A stretch of 50,282 bases of DNA from Nocardia mexicana NBRC 108244 (GTDB lineage Bacteria > Actinomycetota > Actinomycetes > Mycobacteriales > Mycobacteriaceae): NCBI RefSeq assembly GCF_001613165.1, contig NZ_BDBV01000099.1, positions 1-50,282 of the forward strand. The letters are read 5' to 3'. Below, one piece after another: positions 40,721 to 48,618 of the stretch. Position numbers and translations under genes: made by a program. The notes under the pieces are model-generated. The model made no database searches and was not told the origin of the DNA. It saw only the letters and a list, made by a program, of their open reading frames with translations. Position 1 is the first letter of the stretch, and each line of letters begins with the position of its first letter.

Positions 40721-41884
40721 ATGGAACAGAACACAATTCACAGATCGGACGGCGACACCGACGCCGCGAACACCTCGACCACGCCGGTCACCGGCATCCT
40801 CGATATCGTCGGCAATCACGCAAGCCTGCGCGTCGACGGCTATCTGGCCGGACCGAACGACGCCCACGTGTCGATGCGGCTGGTGCGCGACAACGGATTA
40901 CGGCGTGGCGATGCCGTCACCGGCGTCGTCGGATCCAAGCGCGACGGCGTGAAATTCGCGCCGCTGGTTCGCGTCGACACCGTGAACGGGCTGTCGCCCG
41001 CACAGGCCCGATCCCGCCCGCACTTTTCCGAATTGGTCCCCATCTATCCACAGGACCGGTTGCGGCTGGAGACCGAACCGCACGAAATGACCACGCGCGT
41101 CACCGATCTCGTCATGCCGATCGGGAAAGGCCAACGCGCCCTGGTCGTCGCCCCGCCCAAGGCTGGCAAAACCTCTGTGCTGCAATCGATTGCACACGGC
41201 ATTGCCAAGAATCACCCCGAGTGCCAGCTGATGCTGGTGCTGGTCGGCGAGCGCCCGGAGGAGGTCACCGACCTCGCCCGCGCGGTGCCCGCCGATATCG
41301 CCGCCGCCACCTTCGACCAGCCGCCGGGCGAGCACGTCGCGGTCGCGGAGTTGGCCGTCGAACACGCCAAGCGCCTGGTCGAGATGGGCCGGGACGTGGT
41401 GATCCTGCTGGATTCGCTGACCCGGCTGGCCCGCGCCTACAACCTGGCCTCGTCCGCCTCCGGACGCATTCTGTCCGGCGGCGTGGACGCCGCCGCGCTG
41501 GCGCCGCCGAAGAAGTTCCTCGGCGCGGCCCGCAACATCGAGAACGGCGGCTCGCTCACCATCGTCGCCACGGCGCTGGTGGAGACCGGCTCGGTCGCCG
41601 ACACGGTGATCTTCGAGGAGTACAAGGGCACCGGCAACGCCGAGCTCAAGCTCGACCGCCGCACCGCCGAGCGCCGCCTGCATCCCGCGGTCGACATCTC
41701 GCAGTCGAGCACGCGCAAGGACGAACTCCTGCTGCACCCCGACGAGGCGGCCGCCATCCAGGCGCTGCGCGGCACCGTGGCCGGGCGGGACCCGCAGCAC
41801 GCGCTCGAACTGCTGCTGACCGGCCTGCGCCAGGCCGATACCAATGCGGAATTCCTCGCAGGCATCCGCGCCGCGAGTAGCTGA
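40721..41884 (+). CDS. rho: Short Rho termination factor paralogue
   Basis: A 387-aa hexameric RNA-dependent ATPase homologue. The primary RNA-binding OB fold covers about residues 23-95 (GILDIVGNHASLRVDGYLAG). Walker A is APPKAGKTS (Lys150), the catalytic Glu is Glu177 (VGERPEEV), Walker B is VVILLDS, the Q-loop ASGRILSGGVDAAAL, the R-loop EYKGTGNAEL, and the arginine finger STRKDELL. It lacks the N-terminal helical domain and the long basic insertion of typical actinobacterial Rho, so it is probably a second copy. Gly176 replaces the Asp equivalent to E. coli D210, a bicyclomycin-pocket residue. The ATG at 40721 follows AGGAGAAACGCC. Confidence 0.92.
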   Translation: MEQNTIHRSDGDTDAANTSTTPVTGILDIVGNHASLRVDGYLAGPNDAHVSMRLVRDNGLRRGDAVTGVVGSKRDGVKFAPLVRVDTVNGLSPAQARSRPHFSELVPIYPQDRLRLETEPHEMTTRVTDLVMPIGKGQRALVVAPPKAGKTSVLQSIAHGIAKNHPECQLMLVLVGERPEEVTDLARAVPADIAAATFDQPPGEHVAVAELAVEHAKRLVEMGRDVVILLDSLTRLARAYNLASSASGRILSGGVDAAALAPPKKFLGAARNIENGGSLTIVATALVETGSVADTVIFEEYKGTGNAELKLDRRTAERRLHPAVDISQSSTRKDELLLHPDEAAAIQALRGTVAGRDPQHALELLLTGLRQADTNAEFLAGIRAASS

Positions 41885-42096
41885 TCCACCCGGCGCGATA
41901 TGCCCCGGACCACCGATATGTTGCGCGAGATTAGCCGGACCCCTACTCGGGGGTAGCCTGTTCATCGGTGGTAGGCAACGAGCAGGTCGTGCCGACCCCG
42001 GCACGATCTGGAGGTGTTCTTGCAACGGCTGGCTCCCGGCACGACCGATGAACGGATCTCGCCGAACGCGTCCATCCAGGCCGACGGGAGGGCGCG

Positions 42097-42750
42097 GTGA
42101 CGTCGCGAGAGGAAATCTTGCGCCGCGTGCGTGACGGACTCAAGTCCCTGCCCGACGACGAACGCACCGTGCCGGTGCCGCGCCACTATCGCAAGGAGCC
42201 CCGCGAGGTCTCCGCCGCGGACCGCTCCGCACTGGTCGAACTGTTCGTCCAGCGGTTGAAACACTATGGAGCTCAGCCGGTACCGGCGATCGAACCGGAT
42301 CTCGCCGACACCGTCGACACGGTGCTGCGGGCGCACGGCGCCACCTCGGTGACCGCACCCGACGGCCTGCCGGAGGAATGGCTCGGGCGCTGGGCGGAGA
42401 CGGACGGGCATCGAATCGTCGCCGATCGTGCGCGGCGCTTCACCGGGGACCTCGACCGGGTGGACGCCGTGATCACCACCTGCGCCGGCGCGGACGCCGA
42501 TTCCGGCACGATCGTGCTCGACGGCGGCCCCGGACAGACCCGCCGCGACTCGACCCTGATACCCGGATTCCGCTTGTGCGTGGTGCGCACCGATCAGATC
42601 GTGTCCTCGCTGCCGGAGATCCTCGACCGGCTGGACTCGCGCCGCCCGATCACCTTCATCGGCGGACCGTCGGCGAGCGTGGACCGCGCGCTCTCCCGGG
42701 ACCGGGGCGAGTCCGACCCCCGGCAACTCATCGTCGTCATCGTCGAATAG
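42097..42750 (+). CDS. lutC: LutC/LUD-domain protein
   Basis: A 217-aa LUD-domain protein of the lactate-utilisation LutC type. It has an N-terminal helix MTSREEILRRVRDGLK, the central VDAVITTCAGADADSGTIVL segment, and GPSASVDRALS near the end. LutC normally forms an L-lactate oxidation complex with the LutA and LutB iron-sulphur proteins, neither of which is adjacent here. The GTG at 42097 has a GGGAGG site. The upstream 212-bp gap contains an 8-bp hairpin (TCGTGCCG / CGGCACGA, 41987-42006) of unknown role. Confidence 0.82.
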   Translation: MTSREEILRRVRDGLKSLPDDERTVPVPRHYRKEPREVSAADRSALVELFVQRLKHYGAQPVPAIEPDLADTVDTVLRAHGATSVTAPDGLPEEWLGRWAETDGHRIVADRARRFTGDLDRVDAVITTCAGADADSGTIVLDGGPGQTRRDSTLIPGFRLCVVRTDQIVSSLPEILDRLDSRRPITFIGGPSASVDRALSRDRGESDPRQLIVVIVE

Positions 42751-42857
42751 CGCCGCCGCAAGCACTCTTTAAGCCCTCGGCAAGCCCCCGACGGCATCGT
42801 CTGTATCGACACCGGATCACACCGGTGGAACCCACCGTCGGGTGGTGGGTTGCGGAC

Positions 42858-42886
42858 GGGGCACGTCTCGAGGGGTGGCGTGCCCC
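42858..42886. terminator. Hairpin about 110 bp downstream of lutC
   Basis: GGGGCACG / CGTGCCCC arms (8 bp) around a 13-nt loop, followed by a second small hairpin (TCCTGTCG / CGACAGGA) at 42908-42933. These are possible terminators; otherwise nothing is seen between 42751 and 43040. Confidence 0.45.
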
Positions 42887-43040
42887 GCCCGTCCCCAGCC
42901 GGCGCGCTCCTGTCGATCGAGGGGACGACAGGATCGCGGCCGACGGGGCATCCGTTGTGGCGTTGTGATCTTGGTCGGCGGCGCGTCCGGCAATCTCGAG
43001 GAATGATGGGTGGTACGCGCGAATGAGGTTGGGAGCGACG

Positions 43041-43100
43041 ATGGAGACTGCAGTCGTCTTCGTACTGGCCTGCCTGCTCTACTGGTGGGGAATGTTGTAG
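43041..43100 (+). CDS. Possible 19-aa membrane microprotein
   Basis: ATG to TAG encodes METAVVFVLACLLYWWGML, a single hydrophobic helix, with a GGGAG ribosome-binding site five bases upstream. A strong terminator-like hairpin follows 42 bp later. Size, hydrophobicity and ribosome-binding site are consistent with a real small membrane peptide of the KdpF/CydX kind. With only 20 codons, chance cannot be excluded. Confidence 0.35.
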   Translation: METAVVFVLACLLYWWGML

Positions 43101-43141
43101 ACCGGCTGGGCCGCCGCCCGTAACGGACCGTCCACGACGAA

Positions 43142-43172
43142 CTCCGCCCCGGCCGTGGCGGCCGGGGCGGAG
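43142..43172. terminator. Strong hairpin terminator
   Basis: A perfect 13-bp stem (CTCCGCCCCGGCC / GGCCGGGGCGGAG) with a GTGGC loop, followed on the plus strand by TCATCTTC. It may stop transcription from either direction, including the leftward MFS gene after its repeat tail. Confidence 0.75.
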
Positions 43173-43345
43173 TCATCTTCGGTGATCGGTACGTGCCGAG
43201 ATGGAGTCATCTTCGACGGTCAGTGCGTGCCGAGATGGGGTCATCTTCGGTGGTCAGTGCGTGCCGAGGCAGAGTCACCCTCAGTTGTGAGCAGTGCGTA
43301 CCTGGGCGGAGTCACCCTCGGCGGTGGTCAGCGTGTGCCGACCAG
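43173..43345. repeat. 34-37-bp degenerate tandem repeat starting in the 3' end of the MFS gene
   Basis: On the minus strand five units start GGCAC(A/G)CRCTGACC and continue CCGAAGATGACTCC. The first unit contains the final Gly-Thr-Arg codons and TGA of the leftward MFS gene; the other four lie between that stop and the terminator. Confidence 0.75.
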
Positions 43346-44866
43346 TTCGTCGTCGGTCTGCTCGGGCGTATCGCCCTCGCCGCCAACGTTTTTCACGTTG
43401 CGCATCAGCACGGTCGCCACGATCGCGGCCGCCACGGCGCTCAGCGCGCCGACGGTGAAGGTGGCCGACATCGCGGAACTGAAGGCGTGGCGGGCCAGGC
43501 CGATCACACCGTCGTCGCCGCTGCCGAGCGCGTTCGCGATGGACTCGCGGGCGCCGTCCGACACCCACCGCGGCATCTCGTCGGTGTAGGTACCGGCGAG
43601 GATCGCACCCAGCACCGCCACGCCCATCGACGCACCGGTCTGCTGCACGGTGTCGTTCAGCGCGGAGCCGACTCCGGCGTGCTCGGACGGCACGGCGCTC
43701 ATCAGTGCGCCGATCGCCGCGGGCATCGCCAGGCCGCCGCCGAGACCGAACAGCGCCGAGGCCATGGCCACCGGCCAGAAGCCGCTGTCGGCATCGAGCA
43801 TCGCCAGCGCGCCGAAGCTCGCGGCGACGATCGCCAGGCCGGTCGCGGTGATGACCTTCGCGCCGAGCTTGCTCACCAGGCTCGCGCCGATCCCGTTGGC
43901 GGCCAGCAGCGCGATCGCCATCGGCGTGAAGGCCAGCGCCGTGCGCATCGGCGAGTAGCCGAGCACGAACTGCAGGTACTGGGTCAGCACCAGCACCAGG
44001 CCGCCGTTGGCGAAGTTGGCCAGGACCAGCGAGAAGCTGGAGCCGGTGAACGTCCGGTTGCGGAACAGGTTGAGCGGCACCATCGGCGAATCGGTGGTCA
44101 CCTCGCGGATCACGAAGGCGATCAGCGCGACCGCGGCCGTGCCGAAGGCGATCAGAATGCGGGTGTCGTTCCAGCCGTGCTTGGGCGTCTCGATGATCGC
44201 CCACACCAGGGCCACCATCCCGACCATCGACAGCACCATGCCCGGGTAGTCGGGCTTGCGCCACGGGCCCTTCGACTCCGGCATCAGCGTCAGCGCCGCC
44301 ACGATGGCGATCACCGCGATCGGCACGTTCATCAGGAACACCGCGCCCCACCAGAAGTGGTCGAGCAGGACGCCGCCGACCACCGGGCCGCCGACCATGC
44401 CCAGCGTCGCCACCGCGCTCCACGCCGCGATCGCCTTGGGCCGTTCGTCGTCGTCGAAGACGGTGATGAGGATCGACAGCGTGCTGGGCATGATCAACAC
44501 ACCGCCGATGCCCATGAACACCCGGCCCGCGATCAGCAGTTCCGGATTGTTCGCGTAGGCGGCGAGCAGTGAGGCCGCGCCGAACAGCACCAATCCGATG
44601 ACCATCACCAACCGGCGGCCGTAGCGGTCGGACAGGCTGCCCGAGGTGAGCAGCAGGCCCGCGAACACCAGCAGATACGAGTCGATGATCCATTGGATCT
44701 GCTGCGCACTGGCGCCGAGATCGGTCGCGATATCCGGGATCGCGACGGTCAGCACCATGTTGTCGACCACCAGCACCAGCGAACTCAGGCACAGCACCAC
44801 CAGGATCAACCAGCGGCGCGGGTTGCGGGCGACCGCATCCCGAGCGGCCGTTTCCAGTGTTTCCAT
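43328..44866 (-). CDS. MFS drug efflux transporter, DHA2 family (14 TM)
   Basis: A 512-aa EmrB/QacA-type transporter. TM1 carries LSSLVLVVDNMVLTVAIPDI (DHA2 motif D region), followed by GSLSDRYGRR (motif A). Motif C-like GMVGGPVVGGVLLDHFWWGA and a helix pattern compatible with 14 TMs follow. The ATG at 44864-44866 has a GAAAGGG site. It is divergent from a TetR regulator with a 149-bp operator region and is a likely repression target. Such pumps export cationic drugs or other hydrophobic compounds; the substrate is unknown. Confidence 0.9.
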   Translation of the reverse strand: METLETAARDAVARNPRRWLILVVLCLSSLVLVVDNMVLTVAIPDIATDLGASAQQIQWIIDSYLLVFAGLLLTSGSLSDRYGRRLVMVIGLVLFGAASLLAAYANNPELLIAGRVFMGIGGVLIMPSTLSILITVFDDDERPKAIAAWSAVATLGMVGGPVVGGVLLDHFWWGAVFLMNVPIAVIAIVAALTLMPESKGPWRKPDYPGMVLSMVGMVALVWAIIETPKHGWNDTRILIAFGTAAVALIAFVIREVTTDSPMVPLNLFRNRTFTGSSFSLVLANFANGGLVLVLTQYLQFVLGYSPMRTALAFTPMAIALLAANGIGASLVSKLGAKVITATGLAIVAASFGALAMLDADSGFWPVAMASALFGLGGGLAMPAAIGALMSAVPSEHAGVGSALNDTVQQTGASMGVAVLGAILAGTYTDEMPRWVSDGARESIANALGSGDDGVIGLARHAFSSAMSATFTVGALSAVAAAIVATVLMRNVKNVGGEGDTPEQTDDELVGTR

Positions 44867-44909
44867 CGTGAACCCTTTCCAAGAGCTTCCGCACGTCGTG
44901 CGTTATGTC

Positions 44910-44976
44910 GAACACTGTACGGTCAACGCACAGTGTGCGCAATAGGTACGACGTTCGTGATTCCGAACACTGTACG
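44910..44976. promoter_or_regulatory. Candidate TetR operator region between the MFS gene and the regulator
   Basis: A 12-bp direct repeat GAACACTGTACG occurs at 44910-44921 and 44965-44976. The first copy also forms an inverted repeat with ACAGTGT at 44930-44936 (ACACTGT ... ACAGTGT). Two related sites in a divergent promoter fit dual repression. Confidence 0.6.
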
Positions 44977-45015
44977 AAGGATGCGCTATGCTCGAGGCAC
45001 GAGGAAGGAGCGGTG

Positions 45016-45765
45016 ATGGGCACCCCAACGGAGAAGGCCACGACGGCGCAGCAACTTCCGTCGGTATGGACGCGGCCGCATCGGGCGCGGCGCGAGACCC
45101 CGGCGCTGAGCCGGGATCAGATCGTGAACGAGGCGATCGCCCTGCTGGACCAGGAGGGCTTCGAGGCGCTGAGCATGCGCAAGCTGGGCGCACGCCTCGA
45201 CGCCGGCGCGACCTCGCTCTATACCCACGTGGCGAACAAGGACGAACTCCTCGAGCTCGTCGTCGATCAGGCCATGGGCGAGGCACGGATTCCGGGCGCC
45301 ATCGAGAACGGCGACTGGCGCGCCACGGTCCTGCACGTCTCCCGCGAGATCCGCGCGACCATCCTGCGGCACCCGTGGATCGCGGTGGTCCTCAGCAGCG
45401 CGGGGCTGGCACTGCTCGGCCCGAACATGATGCGGGTGACCGAGTCGATGCTGGCGATCTTCGAGGAGGCGGGCTTCGACGACGATACGACCGATCTGGG
45501 GGCCGACGCGATCTTCGCCTTCGTCGTCGGCACCACCTCCGCCGAGGCGGCGACGATGAGCTCGATCGCACGCAGCGGACTCGAGGAGAAGGAGTGGATC
45601 GGCCGCCTGATGGATGCCACAGCGGCGGTGTCGAAACCGTATCCGCGGACCTACCGGCGCGCCGTCGAACATCGCGACCGGGATCATGCCAGCCTCCGCG
45701 AGGACACCTTCGAACGCGAGGTCGGCCTGATCATGGACGGGGTGGAGGCGCGGCGCAACCAGTGA
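45016..45765 (+). CDS. TetR-family regulator (TetR_C-type), divergent from MFS pump
   Basis: A 249-aa regulator with a longer C-terminal domain, like classical TetR. The helix-turn-helix is RDQIVNEAIALLDQEGFEAL followed by SMRKLGARLDAGATSLYTHV with ANKDELLELVVDQ. The C-terminal ligand domain includes HPWIAVVLSSAGLALLGPNM. The ATG at 45016 has a strong GAGGAAGGAG site. It is divergent from the DHA2 pump, with shared candidate operators, so it is likely to repress both until a drug-like ligand binds. Confidence 0.9.
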   Translation: MGTPTEKATTAQQLPSVWTRPHRARRETPALSRDQIVNEAIALLDQEGFEALSMRKLGARLDAGATSLYTHVANKDELLELVVDQAMGEARIPGAIENGDWRATVLHVSREIRATILRHPWIAVVLSSAGLALLGPNMMRVTESMLAIFEEAGFDDDTTDLGADAIFAFVVGTTSAEAATMSSIARSGLEEKEWIGRLMDATAAVSKPYPRTYRRAVEHRDRDHASLREDTFEREVGLIMDGVEARRNQ

Positions 45766-45776
45766 GCACACGACGG

Positions 45777-45803
45777 GGCCCGCACCGGAATCCGGTGCGG
45801 GCC
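45777..45803. terminator. Bidirectional terminator between tetR and katA
   Basis: A perfect 12-bp stem (GGCCCGCACCGG / CCGGTGCGGGCC) with a 3-nt AAT loop, followed by TTCGTATTTCGTT. It lies between convergent stops at 45765 and 45820. Confidence 0.88.
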
Positions 45804-45819
45804 TTCGTATTTCGTTACA

Positions 45820-47286
45820 TCAGGCGTTGCCGTTGAGGCCGGTGCGCACACCCTCCTCGATGCGCTTGCCGATCTCCGGGTCGACGCTCTTCCAGTAGTC
45901 GAACACCCGGCTCAGCACCGGCTCCCCCACGCCGCCCAGCACGTGGCCGACGACGTTGCCCACCAGGCGATCTCGCTCCTCGTCGTTGTACACCTCGCGA
46001 ACCAGGGTGCCCGCCTGGGTGAAGTCGCCGTCCTCGCGGTGCTGGATGTACCCGGCGCGCACGGCCTCCTGCCCGAAGGTCCAGGTGCCCTCGTCACCGG
46101 CGCGGGTGGCGTCGGCGTGCGGGCCGCCGAACGAATTCGGCGCGTACACAGGCACTTCCGGCGCGTTGTAGTCGTACCGCATCGCGCCCTCCTTGGAGTA
46201 GGTGTTCACCTCCGCGGCGCGGGCACGGTTCGGCGGCAGCTGCGCGTAGTTGGTGCCGATGCGGTAGCGGTGCGCGTCGGCGTAGGAGAACACCCGGCCC
46301 AGCAGCATCTTGTCCGGCGAGAAACCAATGCCCGGAACGACATTCGACGGCTCGAAGGCGGCCTGCTCGATATCGACGAAGTAGTTCTGCGGGTTGCGGT
46401 TCAGGGTCCAGCGGCCGACCTCGATCAGCGGGTAGTCCTTGTGCGACCACACCTTGGTCAGGTCGAACGGGTTGAACCGGTAGCCCTCGGCCTCGGACTC
46501 CGGCATGACCTGCACGTGCAGGGTCCAGCTCGGGAACTCACCGCGCTCGATGGCCTCGTACAGATCCTGGCGGTGGAAGTCGGGATCGGTGCCGGCCCGC
46601 TGGTCGGCCTCGGCCTGGGTCAGGTTCTTGATGCCCTGATCGGTCTTGAAGTGGTACTTCACCCAGAAGCGCTCACCCTTGGCGTTGACCCACTGGTAGG
46701 TGTGCGAGCCGTAGCCGTTCATATGACGGTAGGTGGCCGGGACGCCGCGGTCACCCATCAGCCAGGTGACCTGGTGCGCGGTCTCCGGGCGCAGGGTCCA
46801 GAAGTCCCACTGCATGTTGTGATCGCGAAGTCCGCTGCCCGGCAGGCGCTTCTGCGAGCGGATGAAGTCGGGGAACTTGATCGGATCCTTGATGAAGAAG
46901 ATCGGGGTGTTGTTGCCGACGATGTCGTAGTTGCCGTCCTCGGTGTAGAACTTCACCGCGAAACCGCGCGGGTCGCGCCAGGTGTCGGGGCTGCCCTGCT
47001 CGCCCGCCACCGTGGAGAAGCGCACCAGCGATTCGGTGCGCGCACCGGGCTGGAACAGCTTGGCCTTGGTGAAGCGGCTGACGTCGTTGGTCACGACCAG
47101 TTCGCCGTACGCGCCCGCACCCTTGGCGTGCACGATCCGCTCCGGCACGCGCTCCCGGTTGAACTGCGCGAGCTTCTCGATCAGGTAGTGGTCGTGCAGC
47201 AGGATCGGGCCCTGCGTGCCCGCGGTCAGCGACTCGTTGTCGCTGGCGACCGGGATACCGGTGTTCGTCGTGGTCGGCTTGGTCAT
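45820..47286 (-). CDS. katA: Monofunctional haem catalase KatA
   Basis: A 488-aa small-subunit (clade 3-type) catalase that dismutates H2O2 in the cytosol. The distal His lies in ERIVHAKGAGAYG, the family signature Arg/Ser region is LVRFSTVAGEQGSPDTWRDP, the distal Asn lies in YDIVGNNTPIFFI, and the proximal haem-ligand Tyr in RVFSYADAHRYRIGTNY. The ATG at 47284-47286 has a strong AGGAGG site. It lies 52 bp downstream of the Fur-family gene on the same strand, so the two probably form a peroxide-responsive operon. Confidence 0.96.
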   Translation of the reverse strand: MTKPTTTNTGIPVASDNESLTAGTQGPILLHDHYLIEKLAQFNRERVPERIVHAKGAGAYGELVVTNDVSRFTKAKLFQPGARTESLVRFSTVAGEQGSPDTWRDPRGFAVKFYTEDGNYDIVGNNTPIFFIKDPIKFPDFIRSQKRLPGSGLRDHNMQWDFWTLRPETAHQVTWLMGDRGVPATYRHMNGYGSHTYQWVNAKGERFWVKYHFKTDQGIKNLTQAEADQRAGTDPDFHRQDLYEAIERGEFPSWTLHVQVMPESEAEGYRFNPFDLTKVWSHKDYPLIEVGRWTLNRNPQNYFVDIEQAAFEPSNVVPGIGFSPDKMLLGRVFSYADAHRYRIGTNYAQLPPNRARAAEVNTYSKEGAMRYDYNAPEVPVYAPNSFGGPHADATRAGDEGTWTFGQEAVRAGYIQHREDGDFTQAGTLVREVYNDEERDRLVGNVVGHVLGGVGEPVLSRVFDYWKSVDPEIGKRIEEGVRTGLNGNA

Positions 47287-47338
47287 TCGACGCCTCCTTG
47301 GGCTGGTGAGCAAGGCCCCGGGGTATGGGCTGCCCGGG

Positions 47339-47779
47339 TTATCGGGATGGGTTGTCCGTCCGACGGCACTCCGGGCAGAGCCCCCAGTACACGACCTCGG
47401 CCTCGTCGATCGCGAAACCGTGCGCGTCGGACGGGTCGAGGCAGGGGGCGCTGCCCACGGCACAGTCCACATCCACGACCGTGCCGCAGTTCCTGCACAC
47501 CAGGTGGTGATGGTTGTCGCCGGTGCGGGCCTCGTACAGCGCCGAGGAACCCGCCGGTTCGATCCGCCGCAGCAGGCCGGAGTTCACGCAGGCCCGCAAC
47601 ACGTCGTAAACGGCCTGCGTGGACACCGAACCCAGCTGCTCACGAACCGTGGCGGCGACCCGATCGGCGTCCGAATGCGGTTGGGCTGTCACCGCATCCA
47701 GCACCGCGACCCGCGGGGCGGTAACCCGCAGGCCGACCGAGCGCAGTCGCTCGCGGGGATCGAAACCACCGGTGTGCAT
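47339..47779 (-). CDS. furA: Fur-family peroxide/iron regulator (FurA/CatR-like)
   Basis: A 146-aa Fur-family repressor. The winged helix covers about residues 10-80 (LRVTAPRVAVLDAV, then SVSTQAVYDVLRACVNSGLL). The metal-binding regulatory His are in NHHHLVCRNCGTVVDVDC, and the structural zinc site uses CRNC and CPEC. It heads the furA-katA unit, the same logic as mycobacterial furA-katG and streptomycete catR-catA. An AT-rich box just upstream is its likely autoregulatory operator. Confidence 0.93.
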   Translation of the reverse strand: MHTGGFDPRERLRSVGLRVTAPRVAVLDAVTAQPHSDADRVAATVREQLGSVSTQAVYDVLRACVNSGLLRRIEPAGSSALYEARTGDNHHHLVCRNCGTVVDVDCAVGSAPCLDPSDAHGFAIDEAEVVYWGLCPECRRTDNPSR

Positions 47780-47798
47780 GAACCCAGTCTGCCCATTT

Positions 47799-47817
47799 TC
47801 TGGAATAAGTCAAGAAA
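47799..47817 (-). promoter_or_regulatory. FurA-type operator/promoter upstream of furA
   Basis: On the minus strand TTGACTTATTCCAGA matches the AT-rich furA operator/-35 region (TTGACT..ATTCC) known from mycobacteria. It lies about 20-40 bp upstream of the furA start. Confidence 0.7.
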
Positions 47818-47821
47818 AGAC

Positions 47822-48354
47822 TTTCGAGTCTGTTGCGGGTGGTGAGAGCCGACCGGGCGTCACCAGTCGACCGTCCGAGGGCCCGGCGGATCAACTGGAG
47901 GTTCCTCCGAAATCGGTCCCGATCGCGACGACACAGCTCCCGCCAAGAAGGCCGACCAAGGCTGACTCGAAGCCAGCACCCGGGAGGTGACGCGAAGCCA
48001 GCGCAGGGGTGGCGGTCGCGTCGCCCACATCACATCGCCGGGTGCGGAATAGATCTGCGGATCGGCCCGTTGATCACCATTGCCGACGCCGGGACAGCCC
48101 CGGGCCTCACCACTTCGTCGCTACGAGCGACCACTCGCCGAGAGGCGCATGTTGGGCGTCGGCGCCCGAGCTGCGGAGCCGGCGTGGCGTTCGCAGAGCT
48201 CGGAGCGACAGCGCCACCAGGTCATCCCCCCGGCCTGGTGGCGTTTCGCATATTGGGAACCGCGCGCAGCGTTCGCTACCCGGGCGCCGGTACCACCGAG
48301 TGCGCACAGTGATCGACCGACAGCGCGGCAACGCGACCATGCGACGGCGCCATC
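47822..48354. other. Long intergenic stretch without a convincing gene
   Basis: Open frames exist on both strands, but their translations are Arg/Pro/Ser-rich and lack any recognisable pattern or supported start. One hairpin at 48212 is the only clear element. A degraded gene is possible, but I cannot identify it. Confidence 0.5.
48212..48243. terminator. Isolated hairpin in the furA/APC permease gap
   Basis: A perfect 10-bp stem (CGCCACCAGG / CCTGGTGGCG) with a 12-nt C-rich loop, followed by TTTCG. Terminator-like, though no gene ends just before it. Confidence 0.55.
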
Positions 48355-48563
48355 CGCCTAACAGCGCGACGCCCCGACATCACGACGGCCCGACACCGCG
48401 ACGGCCCGACACCGCAACTCGCCCAACAGCGCAACGTCCGACATCGCAACCGCCCGACACCGCAACCCGCCCAACAGCGCAACGTCCGGCACCACGACCG
48501 CCCGACACCGCAACCCGCCCAACAGCGCGACGTCCGGCACCGCGACAGCGCGACACTGCGGCG
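48355..48563. repeat. 48-bp tandem repeat array upstream of the APC permease
   Basis: Units start at 48420, 48468 and 48516, each CGCCCAACAGCGCRACGTCC continuing with CGCAACCGCCCGACACCGCA-like sequence, after a more degenerate longer unit from 48355. An internal sub-period built on CGACACCG is visible. The array ends 55 bp before the permease start. Confidence 0.8.
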
Positions 48564-48618
48564 GTTCGCAAGCGGAGCGCGGTTCGCGAAGCTGCCGAAC
48601 GTCGGCGAGGATGACCGC

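Noticed and set aside
41885..42096. Riboswitch in the lutC leader
   Set aside because: An 8-bp hairpin is present, but I could not match conserved core bases of a known riboswitch class.
47833..48312. A 159-codon plus-strand frame between furA and the APC permease
   Set aside because: Arg/Pro/Gly-rich translation with no recognisable domain, weak start, and a hairpin inside the frame.
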